Below are positions 33,566 to 44,240 of a DNA stretch of 64,000 nt, one piece after another (the first letter of the stretch is position 1; the number at the start of each line of letters is the position of its first letter). Source of the DNA: Zavarzinia compransoris (GTDB lineage Bacteria; Pseudomonadota; Alphaproteobacteria; Zavarziniales; Zavarziniaceae); contig NZ_QGLF01000002.1 of assembly GCF_003173055.1 (NCBI RefSeq), forward strand, positions 372,322 to 436,321, in the 5' to 3' direction. A program made the position numbers and the translations under genes. Below the pieces are notes generated by a model. It saw nothing but the letters and a program-made list of their open reading frames with translations. It made no database searches and had not been told where the DNA came from.

Positions 33566-35515
33566 ATGGGCGCGCCGCTGATCGAGCTTGAGGACATCCG
33601 CAAGACCTATGTCTCCGGCGGGGGCGAGGTTTCGGTCGAGGTCCTGCACGGTATTTCCCTGGCCATCGAGGCGGGCGAATTCGTCGCCATCATGGGCCAG
33701 TCGGGGTCGGGCAAATCGACCTTGATGAATATCCTCGGCTGCCTGGACCGGCCCAGCGCCGGGCGCTATCGCTTCGCCGGGCGCGACGTCTCGGAGTTCG
33801 ACCGGGACGAACTGGCCTGGGCCCGGCGCGAGGCGTTCGGCTTCGTGTTCCAGAGCTATAACCTGATCGGGACCGCGACCGCGGCCGGCAATGTCGAGGT
33901 CCCGGCGGTCTATGCCGGCCTCGCCCCGGCGGCGCGGCGGCACCGGGCGGCCGACCTGCTGACCACCCTCGGCCTCGGCGAGCGGCTGGGCCACCGGCCC
34001 AACCAATTGTCCGGCGGCCAGCAGCAGCGCGTCTCCATCGCCCGGGCCCTGATGAACGGCGGCAAGGTGATCCTGGCGGACGAGCCGACCGGCGCCCTCG
34101 ACAGCCGCAGCGGCGCCGAGGTCATGGCCCTGCTGGCCGATCTCGCGGAAAAGGGCCATACGGTCATCATCATCACCCATGATGCGGAGGTGGCGGCTCA
34201 TGCCGACCGGGTGATCGAAATCCGCGACGGCCTGATCGTGAACGACAGCCGCCGCCGCCCCGTCCGCCCGCCCGCCGCCTTCACCCTGGAGCGCCCGGCG
34301 GACAGTGCCGCCCGCCTGCTTGCCGGCCTGGGCGAAGCCATGCTGATGGCGCTGCGCTCGCTGCGCGCCAACCTGTTCCGCACCGTGCTGACCCTGCTCG
34401 GCATCGTCATCGGGGTCGGCTCGGTCGTCGCCATGCTGGCGGTGGGCGAGGGGGCGAAGCAATCGGTGCTGGAGCGGATCAGCGCCATGGGCACCAATCT
34501 TCTCCTGGTGCGGCCGGGGGCGCCGGCCCAGCGCGGCGTCGGCGGCCAGGTGGTGACCCTGGTGCCGGACGATGCGGTCGCCATCGCCGGGGTCGAGAAT
34601 GTCCTCTACGCCCTGCCGGAACTGCAAAGCAGCCTGACCCTGCGCGCCGGCAACCGCGACTATCAGACCTCGGTCACCGGCACCACCAACGACCTGCCGG
34701 CAACCCGCGACTGGCCCCTCGCCGGCGGCAGTTTCTTCAGCGACGAGGACAACCGCTCCTATGCCACGGTGGTCGTGCTGGGCCGGACCGTGGCCAACAA
34801 TCTGTTCCCCGACGGTTCCGACCCGGTGGGGCAATTCGTCCTGATCGGCAATGTGCCGTTCCAGGTGGTCGGGGTGATGGCGGCCAAGGGCGCCTCGCCC
34901 ATGGGCACGGACCAGGACGACGTCGCCTTCGTGCCCTTGCAGACCGGCATGCTGCGCCTGTTCGGCGCCCGCAACCTGCGCACGATCACGGTCGCGGTCG
35001 CCGACGTCGGCCGCATCGACGAGACCCAGGTGGCGGTCACCGACCTCCTGATCGAGCGCCACCGCGGCCAGGAGGATTTCCAGATCCGCAACATGGCGGC
35101 GATCGTCGAGACCGCTTCTGAGACCCAGAACACCATGACCATCCTGCTGGGTTCGATCGCCGCGATCTCGCTGCTGGTCGGCGGCATCGGGGTGATGAAC
35201 ATCATGCTGGTCTCGGTCACCGAGCGGACGCGGGAGATCGGCATCCGCATGGCGACGGGGGCGAGGACCAGGGACATCATGCAGCAATTCCTGACCGAGG
35301 CGATCGTCGTCTCCGGCCTCGGCGGGGTGATCGGCGTTCTCGGCGGCGTCAGCGTCGCCCTGATCATCCAGGCGGTGGGCATGCCCATCCAATTCTCCGG
35401 CGGGGTGATCATGCTGGCCTTCGGCTGCGCGGCGATGGTCGGCCTCGTCTTCGGGTTCGCGCCCGCGCATAAGGCCGCCCGGCTGGACCCGGTGGTCGCC
35501 CTTTCCAGCGAATGA
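33566..35515 (+). CDS. macB: MacB-like ABC transporter, fused ATPase and permease
   Basis: The 649-residue protein has an N-terminal ATPase domain (1-235) with Walker [10 protein letters not shown] (about 46-54), [21 protein letters not shown], signature [15 protein letters not shown], Walker [14 protein letters not shown] and the H-loop [10 protein letters not shown] first TM helix near 270-295 is followed by a large periplasmic MacB domain, and three C-terminal helices start at about residue 525 ([41 protein letters not shown]). It works as a mechanotransmitter with MacA and an outer-membrane channel to expel macrolides, siderophores or peptides. The next gene overlaps by four bases. Confidence 0.95.
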   Translation: MGAPLIELEDIRKTYVSGGGEVSVEVLHGISLAIEAGEFVAIMGQSGSGKSTLMNILGCLDRPSAGRYRFAGRDVSEFDRDELAWARREAFGFVFQSYNLIGTATAAGNVEVPAVYAGLAPAARRHRAADLLTTLGLGERLGHRPNQLSGGQQQRVSIARALMNGGKVILADEPTGALDSRSGAEVMALLADLAEKGHTVIIITHDAEVAAHADRVIEIRDGLIVNDSRRRPVRPPAAFTLERPADSAARLLAGLGEAMLMALRSLRANLFRTVLTLLGIVIGVGSVVAMLAVGEGAKQSVLERISAMGTNLLLVRPGAPAQRGVGGQVVTLVPDDAVAIAGVENVLYALPELQSSLTLRAGNRDYQTSVTGTTNDLPATRDWPLAGGSFFSDEDNRSYATVVVLGRTVANNLFPDGSDPVGQFVLIGNVPFQVVGVMAAKGASPMGTDQDDVAFVPLQTGMLRLFGARNLRTITVAVADVGRIDETQVAVTDLLIERHRGQEDFQIRNMAAIVETASETQNTMTILLGSIAAISLLVGGIGVMNIMLVSVTERTREIGIRMATGARTRDIMQQFLTEAIVVSGLGGVIGVLGGVSVALIIQAVGMPIQFSGGVIMLAFGCAAMVGLVFGFAPAHKAARLDPVVALSSE

Positions 35516-36906
35516 CGGTCAAAGCGATGAAAACAGTTCCGACCCTTGCCCTGGCCGCGGCGCTCGGCCTTGCCGGCTGCGGCTTCAAGGCCCAGCCGGT
35601 GCCCGCCCTCGTCGCCGCCCCCGCCGGCTGGGCGGCGCCGGCCCCCGCCGGGGCCCGCGACGTCTGGCCCGCCGCCGACTGGTGGCGCGGCTTCGCCAGC
35701 GACGAACTGGACCGCCTGGTGGCGGAGGCGCGGCAGAACAATACCGACCTCGGCCAGGCGGTCGCCCGCGTCGCCCAGGCGGAGGCGCAGCTGCGCGCCG
35801 CGGGCGCCAGCCTGTGGCCCGCGCTCTCGCTCTCGCTCGGCGCCGACGGCCGGCGGCCGGCGGGGGGCAACCAATGGGGCGACAGCTATTCGGCCGGCCT
35901 GTCCGCGTCCTATGAGGTCGATTTCTGGGGCGCCAATGCGGCGGACCGGGCGGCTTCCGCCGCCGCGCTGGATGCCAGCGGCTTCGACCAGGAGACGGTG
36001 GCCCTGACGGTGACCGCCGGCGTCGCCACCACCTATCTCCAGGTGCTGTCGCTGCGCGACCGTCTCGACGTCGCCCGGCGCAACCTCGCGATCGCCGAGG
36101 ATGTGCTTCGCCTGGTCGAGGTGAAGGTGGGCGCGGGGGCGGCCAGCGATCTCGATCTCGCCCAGCAGCGCACCGTGGTCGCCCAGCGGCGGGCGTCGAT
36201 CCCGCCGCTCGAACAGCAATTGCGCGAACAGGCGACGGCGCTGGCCGTGCTGCTCGGCCGGGTGCCGGGCGGCTTCGAAGTGGCGGGCCAGAGCCTCGAC
36301 CCGGTGAAGGTGCCGGGGGTGGCGGCCGGCCTGCCGGCCAGCCTGTTGCAGCGCCGGCCCGACCTGAAGGCGGCGGAGACCCGCCTGATCGGGGCGGATG
36401 CCGACATCCATGCCGCCCGGGCCGCCTTCTTCCCCCAGGTCTCGCTGTCCGCCGGCATGTCGCTGGCCGACGGGGCGCTGGGCGGGGTGTTCAGCCTCTC
36501 CAACGCCGCCTATTCGATCGGGGCCTCCCTGGTCCAGGCGATTTTCGACGGCGGCCGCCGGGCGGCGCAGCAGGACCTGGCCGAGGCGCGCAAGGTCGAA
36601 CTGCTCGAAGCCTATCGCGGCGCCATTCTCGCCGCCTTCCGCGACGCGGAAGTGGCGCTGGGCGCGGTCGATGCCCTGAACCGCCAGCGCCTGTTGCAGG
36701 ACGAAGTGCTGGCCCAGGCGCGCCGCGCCCTCGAACTCGCCCAGGTGCAATATCGCGCCGGTTCGACCGATCTGCTGGCGGTGCTCAGCGCCCAGCAGTC
36801 GCTCTATTCGGCCGAGGACGCGGCGGCGCAGGTGAAACTCTCCGCCCTGCAGGCGGTGGTCACCCTTTACCGGGTGCTGGGCGGGGGCTGGCAGGCGCCC
36901 GCCTGA
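35512..36906 (+). CDS. Outer-membrane efflux channel, NodT family lipoprotein
   Basis: The 464-residue TolC-like protein completes the tripartite efflux pump. The signal [18 protein letters not shown] ends in a lipobox Cys, so the mature protein is lipid-anchored. The rest has the duplicated OEP pattern: [60 protein letters not shown], and [38 protein letters not shown] 35512 overlaps the macB stop (ATGA); ATG 35527 gives a tighter lipoprotein signal and may be the true start. Confidence 0.92.
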   Translation: MTVKAMKTVPTLALAAALGLAGCGFKAQPVPALVAAPAGWAAPAPAGARDVWPAADWWRGFASDELDRLVAEARQNNTDLGQAVARVAQAEAQLRAAGASLWPALSLSLGADGRRPAGGNQWGDSYSAGLSASYEVDFWGANAADRAASAAALDASGFDQETVALTVTAGVATTYLQVLSLRDRLDVARRNLAIAEDVLRLVEVKVGAGAASDLDLAQQRTVVAQRRASIPPLEQQLREQATALAVLLGRVPGGFEVAGQSLDPVKVPGVAAGLPASLLQRRPDLKAAETRLIGADADIHAARAAFFPQVSLSAGMSLADGALGGVFSLSNAAYSIGASLVQAIFDGGRRAAQQDLAEARKVELLEAYRGAILAAFRDAEVALGAVDALNRQRLLQDEVLAQARRALELAQVQYRAGSTDLLAVLSAQQSLYSAEDAAAQVKLSALQAVVTLYRVLGGGWQAPA

Positions 36907-36962
36907 GCCCCCTTTCCAGCGCTTTCGGAACGGGCTAGGCAGGTCGGGTGGAGGAGAGAACC

Positions 36963-38741
36963 ATGACCACCATCGACCGCCGCGACATCGATTTCCTGCT
37001 GCACGAGGTCCTCGACCTGGACGGGCTGTTCGCGCGGCCGCGCTTCGCCGACCACGACCGCGGCAGCGTCGCCGCCATGCTGGACACGGCGGAGAAACTG
37101 GCCGCCGATCATTTCCTGCCCCATGCCGCCAAGCTCGACGCCAACGAGCCGAGCTTCGACGGCGAGACGGTGCACATAATCCCCGAGGTGAAGCAGGCGC
37201 TGGACGCCTATTGCGCCGCCGGCTTCATGGCCGCCCATGCGGATTACGCCCTCGGCGGCATGCAGCTGCCGCACACCGTGTCGCTGGCGGTTTCCGCCTT
37301 CTTCTCGGCGGCGAATATCTCGACCGCCGGCTATCCCTTCCTGACCCGGGCCGCGGCCAACGTCATCGCCAAGTTCGGCACCGAGGGGCAGAAGGCGGCA
37401 TTCCTCGGCCCCATGCTGGAAGGGCGCTATTTCGGCACCATGGCCCTGACCGAGCCGGGGGCCGGCTCCGGCCTCGCCGACCTGAAGACGGCGGCGGTGC
37501 CGGCGGCGGATGGAACCTATCTCATTACCGGGAACAAAATCTTCATCTCGGCCGGGGAACACGGATTGTCCGAGAATATCGTCCATCTGGTGCTGGCCCG
37601 GATCAAGGGCGCGCCGGCGGGGGTGAAGGGCATTTCCCTGTTCATCGTGCCGAAGCTGCTCGGCGACGGCCGGCGGAACGATGTCCGTCTCGCCGGCCTG
37701 ATCCACAAGATGGGCTATCGCGGCACCACGTCGACCATGCTGAATTTCGGCGAGGGCGGGGGCGCCACCGGCTATCTGGTGGGCGAGGCGCACCGGGGCC
37801 TCGGCTATATGTTCCACATGATGAACGAGGCGCGGGTGGGTGTCGGCCTGGGCGCCGCCGTGCTCGGCTATGCCGGCTATCGGGTCGCGCTCGATTACGC
37901 CCGCACCCGGCTCCAGGGCCGCCCGCCCCGGGCCAAGGACCCCGGCCTGCCGCCGGTGCCGATCGTCGAACACGCCGACGTGAAGCGCATGCTGCTGGCC
38001 TCCAAGGCCTATGTCGAGGGGGCTTTGGCGCTGTGCCTGCTCGGCTCCCGCCTGGTCGACGACAGCGAGACGGCGGCGACGCCGGCGGCGCGCGACCGCG
38101 CCTTCCAGCTGCTCGACCTGCTGACCCCGGTGATCAAGTCGTGGCCGTCGCAATACGGCCTTGCCGCCAACGACCTCGCGATCCAGGTCCATGGCGGCTA
38201 TGGCTATACCAGGGAATACCCGGTCGAGCGGCTCTACCGCGACAACCGGCTGAACCCGATCCACGAGGGCACCTTCGGCATCCAGTCCCTCGACCTCCTG
38301 GGGCGGAAGATCCTGGGCGACCAGGGCAAGGCGCTGGCCCTGCTGGCGGAAGAGATGTTCGCCACCATCAATGCCGCGCCGCCGTCCCTGAGCGAGGAGG
38401 CGGGGGCGCTGGGCGGTGCGATCGCCCTGGTTTCGGAAACCGTGGCCGTGCTCGGGCGTGCCGCCGCCGGCAACCGGCTGGACGAGGCGCTGGCCAATTC
38501 CGCGGTCTTCCTCGAACTGATGGGCCATGTCGTGGTCGCCTGGCTGTGGCTGCGCATGGCGATCGCGGCCGAGGCGGGGATCGGCGCCGCCGCTGGCGAT
38601 GCCGCGGCCTTCCTCGACGGCAAGCGCCGGGCCTGCCGCTATTTCTTCCGCTGGGAATTGCCGAAGATCCGGCCCCAGGCGGCCCTGCTGCAAAGCCTGG
38701 ACCAGACCTGCGCCGAGATGCCCGACGCCGCTTTCGGCTGA
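36963..38741 (+). CDS. Acyl-CoA dehydrogenase, DmdC-like (about 590 aa type)
   Basis: The 592-residue FAD enzyme has an N-terminal extension (DIDFLLHEVLDLDGLF, residues 7-22) and C-terminal domain typical of the large acyl-CoA dehydrogenases that include 3-methylmercaptopropionyl-CoA dehydrogenase DmdC. FGTMALTEPGAGSGLADLKTAA (about 158-179) is the first flavin-binding signature, and QVHGGYGYTREYPVERLYRDNR (about 409-430) the C-terminal one. Substrate cannot be told from sequence. Electrons would go to ETF. GGAGGAGAG precedes the start at 36963. Confidence 0.9.
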   Translation: MTTIDRRDIDFLLHEVLDLDGLFARPRFADHDRGSVAAMLDTAEKLAADHFLPHAAKLDANEPSFDGETVHIIPEVKQALDAYCAAGFMAAHADYALGGMQLPHTVSLAVSAFFSAANISTAGYPFLTRAAANVIAKFGTEGQKAAFLGPMLEGRYFGTMALTEPGAGSGLADLKTAAVPAADGTYLITGNKIFISAGEHGLSENIVHLVLARIKGAPAGVKGISLFIVPKLLGDGRRNDVRLAGLIHKMGYRGTTSTMLNFGEGGGATGYLVGEAHRGLGYMFHMMNEARVGVGLGAAVLGYAGYRVALDYARTRLQGRPPRAKDPGLPPVPIVEHADVKRMLLASKAYVEGALALCLLGSRLVDDSETAATPAARDRAFQLLDLLTPVIKSWPSQYGLAANDLAIQVHGGYGYTREYPVERLYRDNRLNPIHEGTFGIQSLDLLGRKILGDQGKALALLAEEMFATINAAPPSLSEEAGALGGAIALVSETVAVLGRAAAGNRLDEALANSAVFLELMGHVVVAWLWLRMAIAAEAGIGAAAGDAAAFLDGKRRACRYFFRWELPKIRPQAALLQSLDQTCAEMPDAAFG

Positions 38742-39006
38742 CCGGCTGATCCGGGCCGCGCGGCCCTGCGTATCAGGGACAGGTGACGGTCGATTGCCCC
38801 TCGATCCCGCCGGGCATCGGTTTTCGGTACCCGATGCCTTTTCCATCCCCGCCCCTGCCCTTGGGGATGGCCGCGTCTTCGCCCCGCCGGGCTCACCCTT
38901 CGACCGGCGGGGCGAACTGGCCCCGCATCCCGCATCCTGACCGATCGAGGGCAGGGCGAAACCCGGGCCGCCGCCGTGGCGAACGATACGGCAGGAGGAT
39001 CACCCC

Positions 39007-40824
39007 ATGCGCCCTGGCCGTCACATCATCGCCGCCGCCCTGCTGCTCAGCCTCGCCATGCCCCAGGCCGTCCTGCCCGTCCGGGCGGCGGCGGCGACGA
39101 CGGCCGGCGCCATCGACTGGCAGGCGTGGAGCCCCGCCGTCTTCGCCCGTGCCCGGGCGGAGGGGAAGCTCGTCCTGCTCGACCTTCAGGCGGTCTGGTG
39201 CCACTGGTGCCATGTGATGGAGGCGACGACCTACGCCGATCCGGCGGTGACCGCCATCCTGCGGCGCGACTATATCGCCGTCCGCGTCGACCAGGACAGC
39301 CATCCCGATCTTTCGCGCCGCTACGAGAACTGGGGGTGGCCGGCGACCATCGCCTTCGACGCCGAGGGACGGGAACTGTGGCGCTACCGCGGCTATCTCG
39401 AACCCGACCCCTTTGCCCGTGCGCTCGAAGACTTGAAGCAAAATCCCGAGCCCCTGGCGGCGGCCGTCGCCTTCCGCGCCCTGGCGCCGGGGGCGGGCGC
39501 CGGACTCCTGCCCGAGATCGCGGCCTCGATGGAGCGGCGCTTCGCCTTCGCCTATGACGCCGGGGTGGGCGGCTGGGGCACGATGCATAAATTCCTTCAG
39601 GCCGAGGCGCTCGATCATGTCCTCGGCCCGGCCGTCGCGGGCGACGCCATCGCCGGGCGCATGCTGCGCGAGACGCTGGCCGGCGCCCTCCGGCTGGTCG
39701 ATCCGGTCGCCGGCGGCATCTTCCAGTATTCGGTGCGGACATGGGATGATCCGCATTACGAAAAGATCGCCGCCGCGCAGGCGGATGCCCTGCGCCTTTT
39801 CGCCCTCGGCGCGGCCTGGAGCGGGGATGCGGCCCTGGAGGGGGCGGCGCGGGATATCGCCCGCTATGTCATGACCACCCTTTCCGATCCGTCCGGCGGC
39901 TTCTTCACCAGCCAGGACGCGGATCCCGATGCCGCGCGCGGCATCACCGGCAAGGATTATTACGGCCTCGACGCCGCGGGGCGGGCGGCCATGCCGCAGC
40001 CCCGCCTCGACCGCAACCTCTATGCCGGCGAGACCGGGCGGATCGCGGCCGGCCTTGCCGCGCTCGGCGCCGCCCTCGACGATGCCGCGGCCCTCGACCG
40101 GGCGGCCCGGGCCGGCGATTGGCTGCTCGCCGCCCGGCGCCGCGCCGACGGCGCCTTCGCCCATGGCGCCCGGGATGCCGGCGGTCCCTATCTGCCCGAT
40201 ACGCTTCAGGCCGCCCAGGCCTTCGAGGCGCTATACGCCGCGACCGGCGAGCGGCGCTGGCTGGCGGCGGCGGAGGCGGCGGGGGAAGCCCTGCTGCGCC
40301 ATTTCGCCGATCCGGCGGGCGGTCTCGCCAATGCCGATGTCATGATCGAGGTGGCGGGGCCGGTGGGTGCCCCCTATTTTCACCTCGACGACAATGTGGC
40401 GGCGGCGCGCCTTCTGGTCCGCCTGGGGCACGCCACCGGCAGGACGGTGTTCCGCGACGCGGCCCGCCGCCTGCTCGCCTTCCTTGCCCATCAGGAGGCG
40501 GCGGGCCTGTCCTCCTTCTGGCCCGGCCTGCTGACCCTGAACCGGGAGATGGCGGCGGAACCGCTGCATGTCGTGGTGCGCGGGCCCCGCGCCGACCCGG
40601 GCACCCGCGCGCTTTTCGCCGGTGCCCGCGCCCTGGCGATGCCGTTCAAGCGGGCGGAGTTGCTCGACCCGGCGGAAGGGCCGCTGCCCAATGTCGCGGT
40701 CACCCTGCCCGACCTCGGCCGGCCGGCAGCCTTCGTCTGCACGGCCACCACCTGTTCCCTGCCGATCTTCGACCGCGCGGAACTGGTCCCGACCGTGGAA
40801 CGCTTGCTGCGGCCGGCGGACTGA
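39007..40824 (+). CDS. Thioredoxin-fold DUF255 protein (YyaL/SSP411-like), exported
   Basis: The 605-residue protein has a signal peptide (residues 1-30), then a DUF255 thioredoxin-like domain with the active-site WCHWCHVME (Cys65, Cys68) and the cis-Pro region ENWGWPATIAFD, followed by a long alpha/alpha-toroid-like C-terminal domain (about 170-560) as in the YyaL/spermatogenesis-associated protein 20 family. Family function is not firmly known. An export signal and redox motif suggest periplasmic thiol chemistry. The family is often longer (about 650-700 residues), so this is a compact member. Confidence 0.85.
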   Translation: MRPGRHIIAAALLLSLAMPQAVLPVRAAAATTAGAIDWQAWSPAVFARARAEGKLVLLDLQAVWCHWCHVMEATTYADPAVTAILRRDYIAVRVDQDSHPDLSRRYENWGWPATIAFDAEGRELWRYRGYLEPDPFARALEDLKQNPEPLAAAVAFRALAPGAGAGLLPEIAASMERRFAFAYDAGVGGWGTMHKFLQAEALDHVLGPAVAGDAIAGRMLRETLAGALRLVDPVAGGIFQYSVRTWDDPHYEKIAAAQADALRLFALGAAWSGDAALEGAARDIARYVMTTLSDPSGGFFTSQDADPDAARGITGKDYYGLDAAGRAAMPQPRLDRNLYAGETGRIAAGLAALGAALDDAAALDRAARAGDWLLAARRRADGAFAHGARDAGGPYLPDTLQAAQAFEALYAATGERRWLAAAEAAGEALLRHFADPAGGLANADVMIEVAGPVGAPYFHLDDNVAAARLLVRLGHATGRTVFRDAARRLLAFLAHQEAAGLSSFWPGLLTLNREMAAEPLHVVVRGPRADPGTRALFAGARALAMPFKRAELLDPAEGPLPNVAVTLPDLGRPAAFVCTATTCSLPIFDRAELVPTVERLLRPAD

Positions 40825-40828
40825 GCGG

Positions 40829-41386
40829 TCAGGGACGGCCGCGCACGAAGGCGGCGAAGCCGGCGAGATAGGGCGCAAGCTGGTCGCGGATATTGGCGTC
40901 GGCCAGGCGGCCCTCGGCGTCGAACGCCTTATGCGCCTGGGAGACCAGCAGGCGCCCGGCCGGCCAGAGCTGAATGCCGAGGGTGCGCAGCACCGGCAGC
41001 CAATGGGCCTGGGCCATGATGGTGCCGAAGCCGCCGGGCGAGGCGCCGGCGATGGCCAGTTTCCGGCCCGCGAACAGCTTGCCGCCGGCGACCCCGCCGC
41101 GCGACAGCCAGTCGACGGCATTCTTCAGGACGCCCGGCATGCCGTTGTTGTATTCGGGCGTCGACAGGATCAGCCCGTCCGCGGCGGCGATCGCCTGCGC
41201 CAGTTCGGCGACGGCATCGGGAATCCCTTCCGCCGCTTCGAGGTCGCCGTCGTAAAGCGGGATGCCGTGCAGGGTCGCGACCTCCAGGGTCACGCCCTCC
41301 GGCAGGTGGTCGGTCATGGCGTTCAGCAGGGCGGTGTTGAAGGACGCCCGGCGCAGGCTGCCGGAAAGGCCGAGAAGGCGGGTCAT
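40829..41386 (-). CDS. NADPH-dependent FMN reductase
   Basis: The 185-residue flavodoxin-fold enzyme begins LLGLSGSLRRASFNTALLNAM (phosphate-binding loop for FMN, residues 4-24) and contains LILSTPEYNNGMPGVLKNAVDWLSR (about 75-99), the family signature. Such enzymes reduce FMN, quinones, azo dyes or chromate. Its stop is four bases after the convergent DUF255 gene. Confidence 0.93.
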   Translation of the reverse strand: MTRLLGLSGSLRRASFNTALLNAMTDHLPEGVTLEVATLHGIPLYDGDLEAAEGIPDAVAELAQAIAAADGLILSTPEYNNGMPGVLKNAVDWLSRGGVAGGKLFAGRKLAIAGASPGGFGTIMAQAHWLPVLRTLGIQLWPAGRLLVSQAHKAFDAEGRLADANIRDQLAPYLAGFAAFVRGRP

Positions 41387-41454
41387 GAGCTTGTCCTCAG
41401 GGAGAAAGAGGCGGCGCGGCGGCGAATGCCGCCGCGCCCATTGTCGCGTGCCGG

Positions 41455-42153
41455 TCAGGCGGCGTCCACGAGGACGACTTCGGCATCCTCGAGGGCGGTC
41501 ACCGTGATCCGGTCGAGGCCGGTGATGGCGGCGCCGTCGCGGGCCTTCACCTCGACCTCGTTGACCCGGACCTTGCCCGCCGCCGGCACCAGATAGGCGT
41601 GCCGCGCGGGGTCGAGGGCGTAATCCGTGCTCTCGCCCGCCTTCAGGGTCGCCCCCAGCACGCGGGCGTCGGTGCGGATCGGCAGGGCCTCGGTCTCGTC
41701 CTCGAAACCGCTGGCCAGGGTCACGAAGCGGCCCGAGCGTTCGCCCCGGGGGAATGGCTTGGCGCCCCAGGACGGCGCCTTGCCCCGGCTCTTCGGGTGG
41801 ATCCAGATCTGGAAGATCTGGGTGTCGCCCTCTTCGAGGTTGTATTCCGCATGGGTGATCCCGGTGCCCGCCGACATCACCTGCACGTCGCCCGCCTCGG
41901 TCCGGCCCCGGTTGCCCAGGTTGTCCTGATGGGTGATCGCGCCCTTGCGGACATAGGTGATGATTTCCATGTTGGCATGGGAATGCGGGGAAAAGCCGGT
42001 CTGCGGCGCGATCGTATCGTCGTTCCAGACCAGCAGCGTGCCCCAGCCCGAGCGGTCGCGATCGTAGTAATTCGCGAAGGAGAAATGATGCTTGGCCTTC
42101 AGCCAGCCGTGGTCGGCGCCGCCGAGCGAGGCGAAGGGACGAAGTTCGATCAT
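41455..42153 (-). CDS. Pirin family protein (YhhW-like, quercetin 2,3-dioxygenase type)
   Basis: The 232-residue bicupin has the pirin N-terminal motifs: GWLKAKHHFSFANYYD (about 17-32), GFSPHSHANMEIITYVRKGAITHQDNLGN (metal-binding His and Glu, about 54-82) and MSAGTGITHAEYN (about 93-105). Bacterial homologues such as YhhW open the quercetin ring; the physiological role is generally unclear. GGAGC precedes the start at 42153. Upstream in-frame sequence lacks family residues. Confidence 0.92.
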   Translation of the reverse strand: MIELRPFASLGGADHGWLKAKHHFSFANYYDRDRSGWGTLLVWNDDTIAPQTGFSPHSHANMEIITYVRKGAITHQDNLGNRGRTEAGDVQVMSAGTGITHAEYNLEEGDTQIFQIWIHPKSRGKAPSWGAKPFPRGERSGRFVTLASGFEDETEALPIRTDARVLGATLKAGESTDYALDPARHAYLVPAAGKVRVNEVEVKARDGAAITGLDRITVTALEDAEVVLVDAA

Positions 42154-42375
42154 GGCGTTGCTCCTTTTGCCGGGGCCGCCTGTCGGGCGACCGTCATGGC
42201 CAAAAGGTAGGAATTTCCGGGACCGGAATAAACGGGACCGTGGGAAAGGAATTATTTCCCAATCGTGTTCAATGGCTGAGGTGACGGTTCTGTGACCGCC
42301 GTCACCGCGGCGCACTCGAAAGCGGTCCATGGTGGGCGCCATGCCGTCAGTGTCGCCGATGCCTGCGGAGGTTTC

Positions 42376-42885
42376 ATGTTTCGCGTTCTCGCCGCCGTTC
42401 TCGCCCTGCTGTTTTCCGGTCAGGCCCAGGCGGCACCGGCGCCGGCGCCGGCCGCGCTTTGCGTCGCCAACTACAGCAATGCCGCCTGGGGCCTGGTCTA
42501 TCGCGGGGCGCTGCTCGGCAGCGACGGCGTTCTCCGGCCCTATGACCTCAAGGATTTCACCGGCGAGGCCGCCCGCACCCTGCTGATGGGCGAGGATGAC
42601 GCCCGCCTGGCGACGATCATGGCAAGCCCGGCCGCCGGCGCGGTCGATCCCGCCGTGCTCGCCGAGAAACTGGCGCTGGTGCAGGCGGCGGCGGGCGGCC
42701 CCTACGGCCCCCGGCGCTCGGTGGCGCGGGACCGGGGCGCCTTCACCGTCACCTGCTATACCGCGGCGGGGCGGCCGGTGCTGATCACCGAGGAAGGCGA
42801 CTGGCAGCAGGAGAACCAGTCGCCCGCGGCCCGCGAGTTGCGGGCCTGGCTGGAGACCGTCGATCCCCGCTTCCGCTCGCGCTGA
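42376..42885 (+). CDS. Secreted hypothetical protein (169 aa)
   Basis: The protein starts with a clear Sec signal peptide (MFRVLAAVLALLFSGQAQA, cleavage before APAPAPAA, about residue 20) and has two cysteines in the mature part (LCVANYSN and VTCYTAAG) that may form a disulfide. I do not recognise a family. GGAGG at 42367-42371 fixes the start at 42376. It is convergent with the VOC gene, with three bases between stops. Confidence 0.75.
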   Translation: MFRVLAAVLALLFSGQAQAAPAPAPAALCVANYSNAAWGLVYRGALLGSDGVLRPYDLKDFTGEAARTLLMGEDDARLATIMASPAAGAVDPAVLAEKLALVQAAAGGPYGPRRSVARDRGAFTVTCYTAAGRPVLITEEGDWQQENQSPAARELRAWLETVDPRFRSR

Positions 42886-42888
42886 CGC

Positions 42889-43254
42889 TCAGATTTCCTG
42901 CGGTGCGCAGCCGAAGCGCAGCAGGTTGCCGTGCGGGTCGTGGATGTAGAATTCCTTCATGTTCCAGGGCCGGACTTCGAAGGGCGAAAGCCCGGGCACG
43001 CCCTTGGCCGTGAATTCGGCATGAAGGGCGACGACCTGCCCGCCCCGGATGTAGCAGGACGTGTGCTCGGGATAGCGGCGGTCGTCCGCCAGCCAGAAAT
43101 GGATCTCCATGGCTTCGCGGCGGACGATCAGATAGTCGCCGAAGGCTTCCCCGGCAAAGCCGAGATGGTCGCGGTAGAAGGCCGCCGTCTCCGCGATGTT
43201 CAGCGAGGCGAGCACGGGAATGGCGATGGCTTTGTCGGTGGTCGGGTCGGACAT
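42889..43254 (-). CDS. VOC superfamily protein (bleomycin-resistance/glyoxalase-like)
   Basis: The 121-residue protein shows the VOC pattern: IPVLASLNIAETAAFYRDHLGFAGEAFGDYLIVRREAMEIHFWLADD (residues 12-58) and FEVRPWNMKEFYIHDPHGNLLRFG at the end, with the metal-site-like His, Glu and Glu/His positions. Close relatives are annotated as bleomycin-binding proteins. GGAGGAG precedes the start at 43254. It lies 71 bases downstream of the TauD-like gene on the same strand and may share its transcript. Confidence 0.88.
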   Translation of the reverse strand: MSDPTTDKAIAIPVLASLNIAETAAFYRDHLGFAGEAFGDYLIVRREAMEIHFWLADDRRYPEHTSCYIRGGQVVALHAEFTAKGVPGLSPFEVRPWNMKEFYIHDPHGNLLRFGCAPQEI

Positions 43255-43325
43255 GGCGGTTCTCCTCCGGCGGCGAGTGTGCCGCCGGGAAGAAATGCGC
43301 GCCATGGCGTGATCGCCAGGAACGA

Positions 43326-44240
43326 TCACGCCGCCAGCGGGCGGAAGTCCGGCACGGCCGAGACCCGCTCGCCCCAGCGCTCGAAGGGGAAATAGTCCCA
43401 GACCGCGTGATGCTGGGCGGCCCAATTATCCCACAGCAGGACCATGTCCGGCTCCCAATGCACCCGCACCTGAAGTGCCAGGCTGCGTTCGACATGGCGG
43501 GCCAGGAAGCCGAGCAGGGCATCGCTTTCCGGCCGGGGCAATTGCACGATATGGGTGGTGAAGGCGGGATTGACATAGAGATAGGGCCGCCCGGTATAGG
43601 GGTGGCGGGCCACTACCGGATGTTCGGCGACCGGGAAATCATGCCCCGCCTGGGGGGCGGAGCCATAGCCGTGGGTCCAGGCATGGCCGCCGTCGTGGAT
43701 CGCGGTCAGCCCGGCCAGCAGGGCCTTCAGCCGGTCCGACAGCGTGTCATAGGCCAGATACATATTGGCGAAGGCAGTATCGCCGCCGCCGACCGCCGGC
43801 AGTTTCGTCACCCTGAGCGCCGAGACCAGGATCGGATGTTCGTCGCAGGAAACATCGGCGTGCCAGGCATCGCCGGCGGTGAAGCGGGATTCCGCCCCGG
43901 TGCGCCACGACAGGACTTCCGGGTCGTAGGTCCCGCCGGCGATCACCCGGCTGGCGCCCAGGAGATGGCTGTGGAGATGGCCGAAGTAGCGGCCCAGGCG
44001 CTTGTGGTCGTCGGGCGTCAGGCCCCGGCCGGGCAGGGCGAGCACCAGATGCTCGTGGACCGCGCGCCGCAATTCCGCGAGCGCCGGCTCGGACAGGGGC
44101 GCGCCCAGGTCGAGGCCGGTGACGCGGGCGCCGATGGTCGGCGCCAGGGGCGTCACCGTCAGGTGCTCGTAAGGGGCGTGGGGCGCCGTGTTCCAGGCCT
44201 GGAGCGCCGGCTTGTCGCTGAGGTCGCGGTAGAAGCTCAT
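43326..44240 (-). CDS. TauD/TfdA family Fe(II)/2-oxoglutarate dioxygenase
   Basis: The 304-residue protein has the iron-binding triad: His127 and Asp129 in DAWHADVSCDEHP and a distal His278 in QHHAVWDYFPFERWGERV, whose Arg probably binds 2-oxoglutarate. ARVTGLDLGAPLSEPALAELRRAV at the N-terminus is typical of taurine dioxygenase relatives. It probably releases sulfite from a sulfonate or hydroxylates an alkyl sulfate, which would fit the sulfur genes at the left end, but the substrate is not visible. Confidence 0.92.
   Translation of the reverse strand: MSFYRDLSDKPALQAWNTAPHAPYEHLTVTPLAPTIGARVTGLDLGAPLSEPALAELRRAVHEHLVLALPGRGLTPDDHKRLGRYFGHLHSHLLGASRVIAGGTYDPEVLSWRTGAESRFTAGDAWHADVSCDEHPILVSALRVTKLPAVGGGDTAFANMYLAYDTLSDRLKALLAGLTAIHDGGHAWTHGYGSAPQAGHDFPVAEHPVVARHPYTGRPYLYVNPAFTTHIVQLPRPESDALLGFLARHVERSLALQVRVHWEPDMVLLWDNWAAQHHAVWDYFPFERWGERVSAVPDFRPLAA

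Noticed and set aside
38742-39006. 265-base gap between the acyl-CoA dehydrogenase and DUF255 genes
   Set aside because: Contains short frames only and a GC palindrome (GGGCCGC/GCGGCCC) without T run; nothing supportable as a feature.
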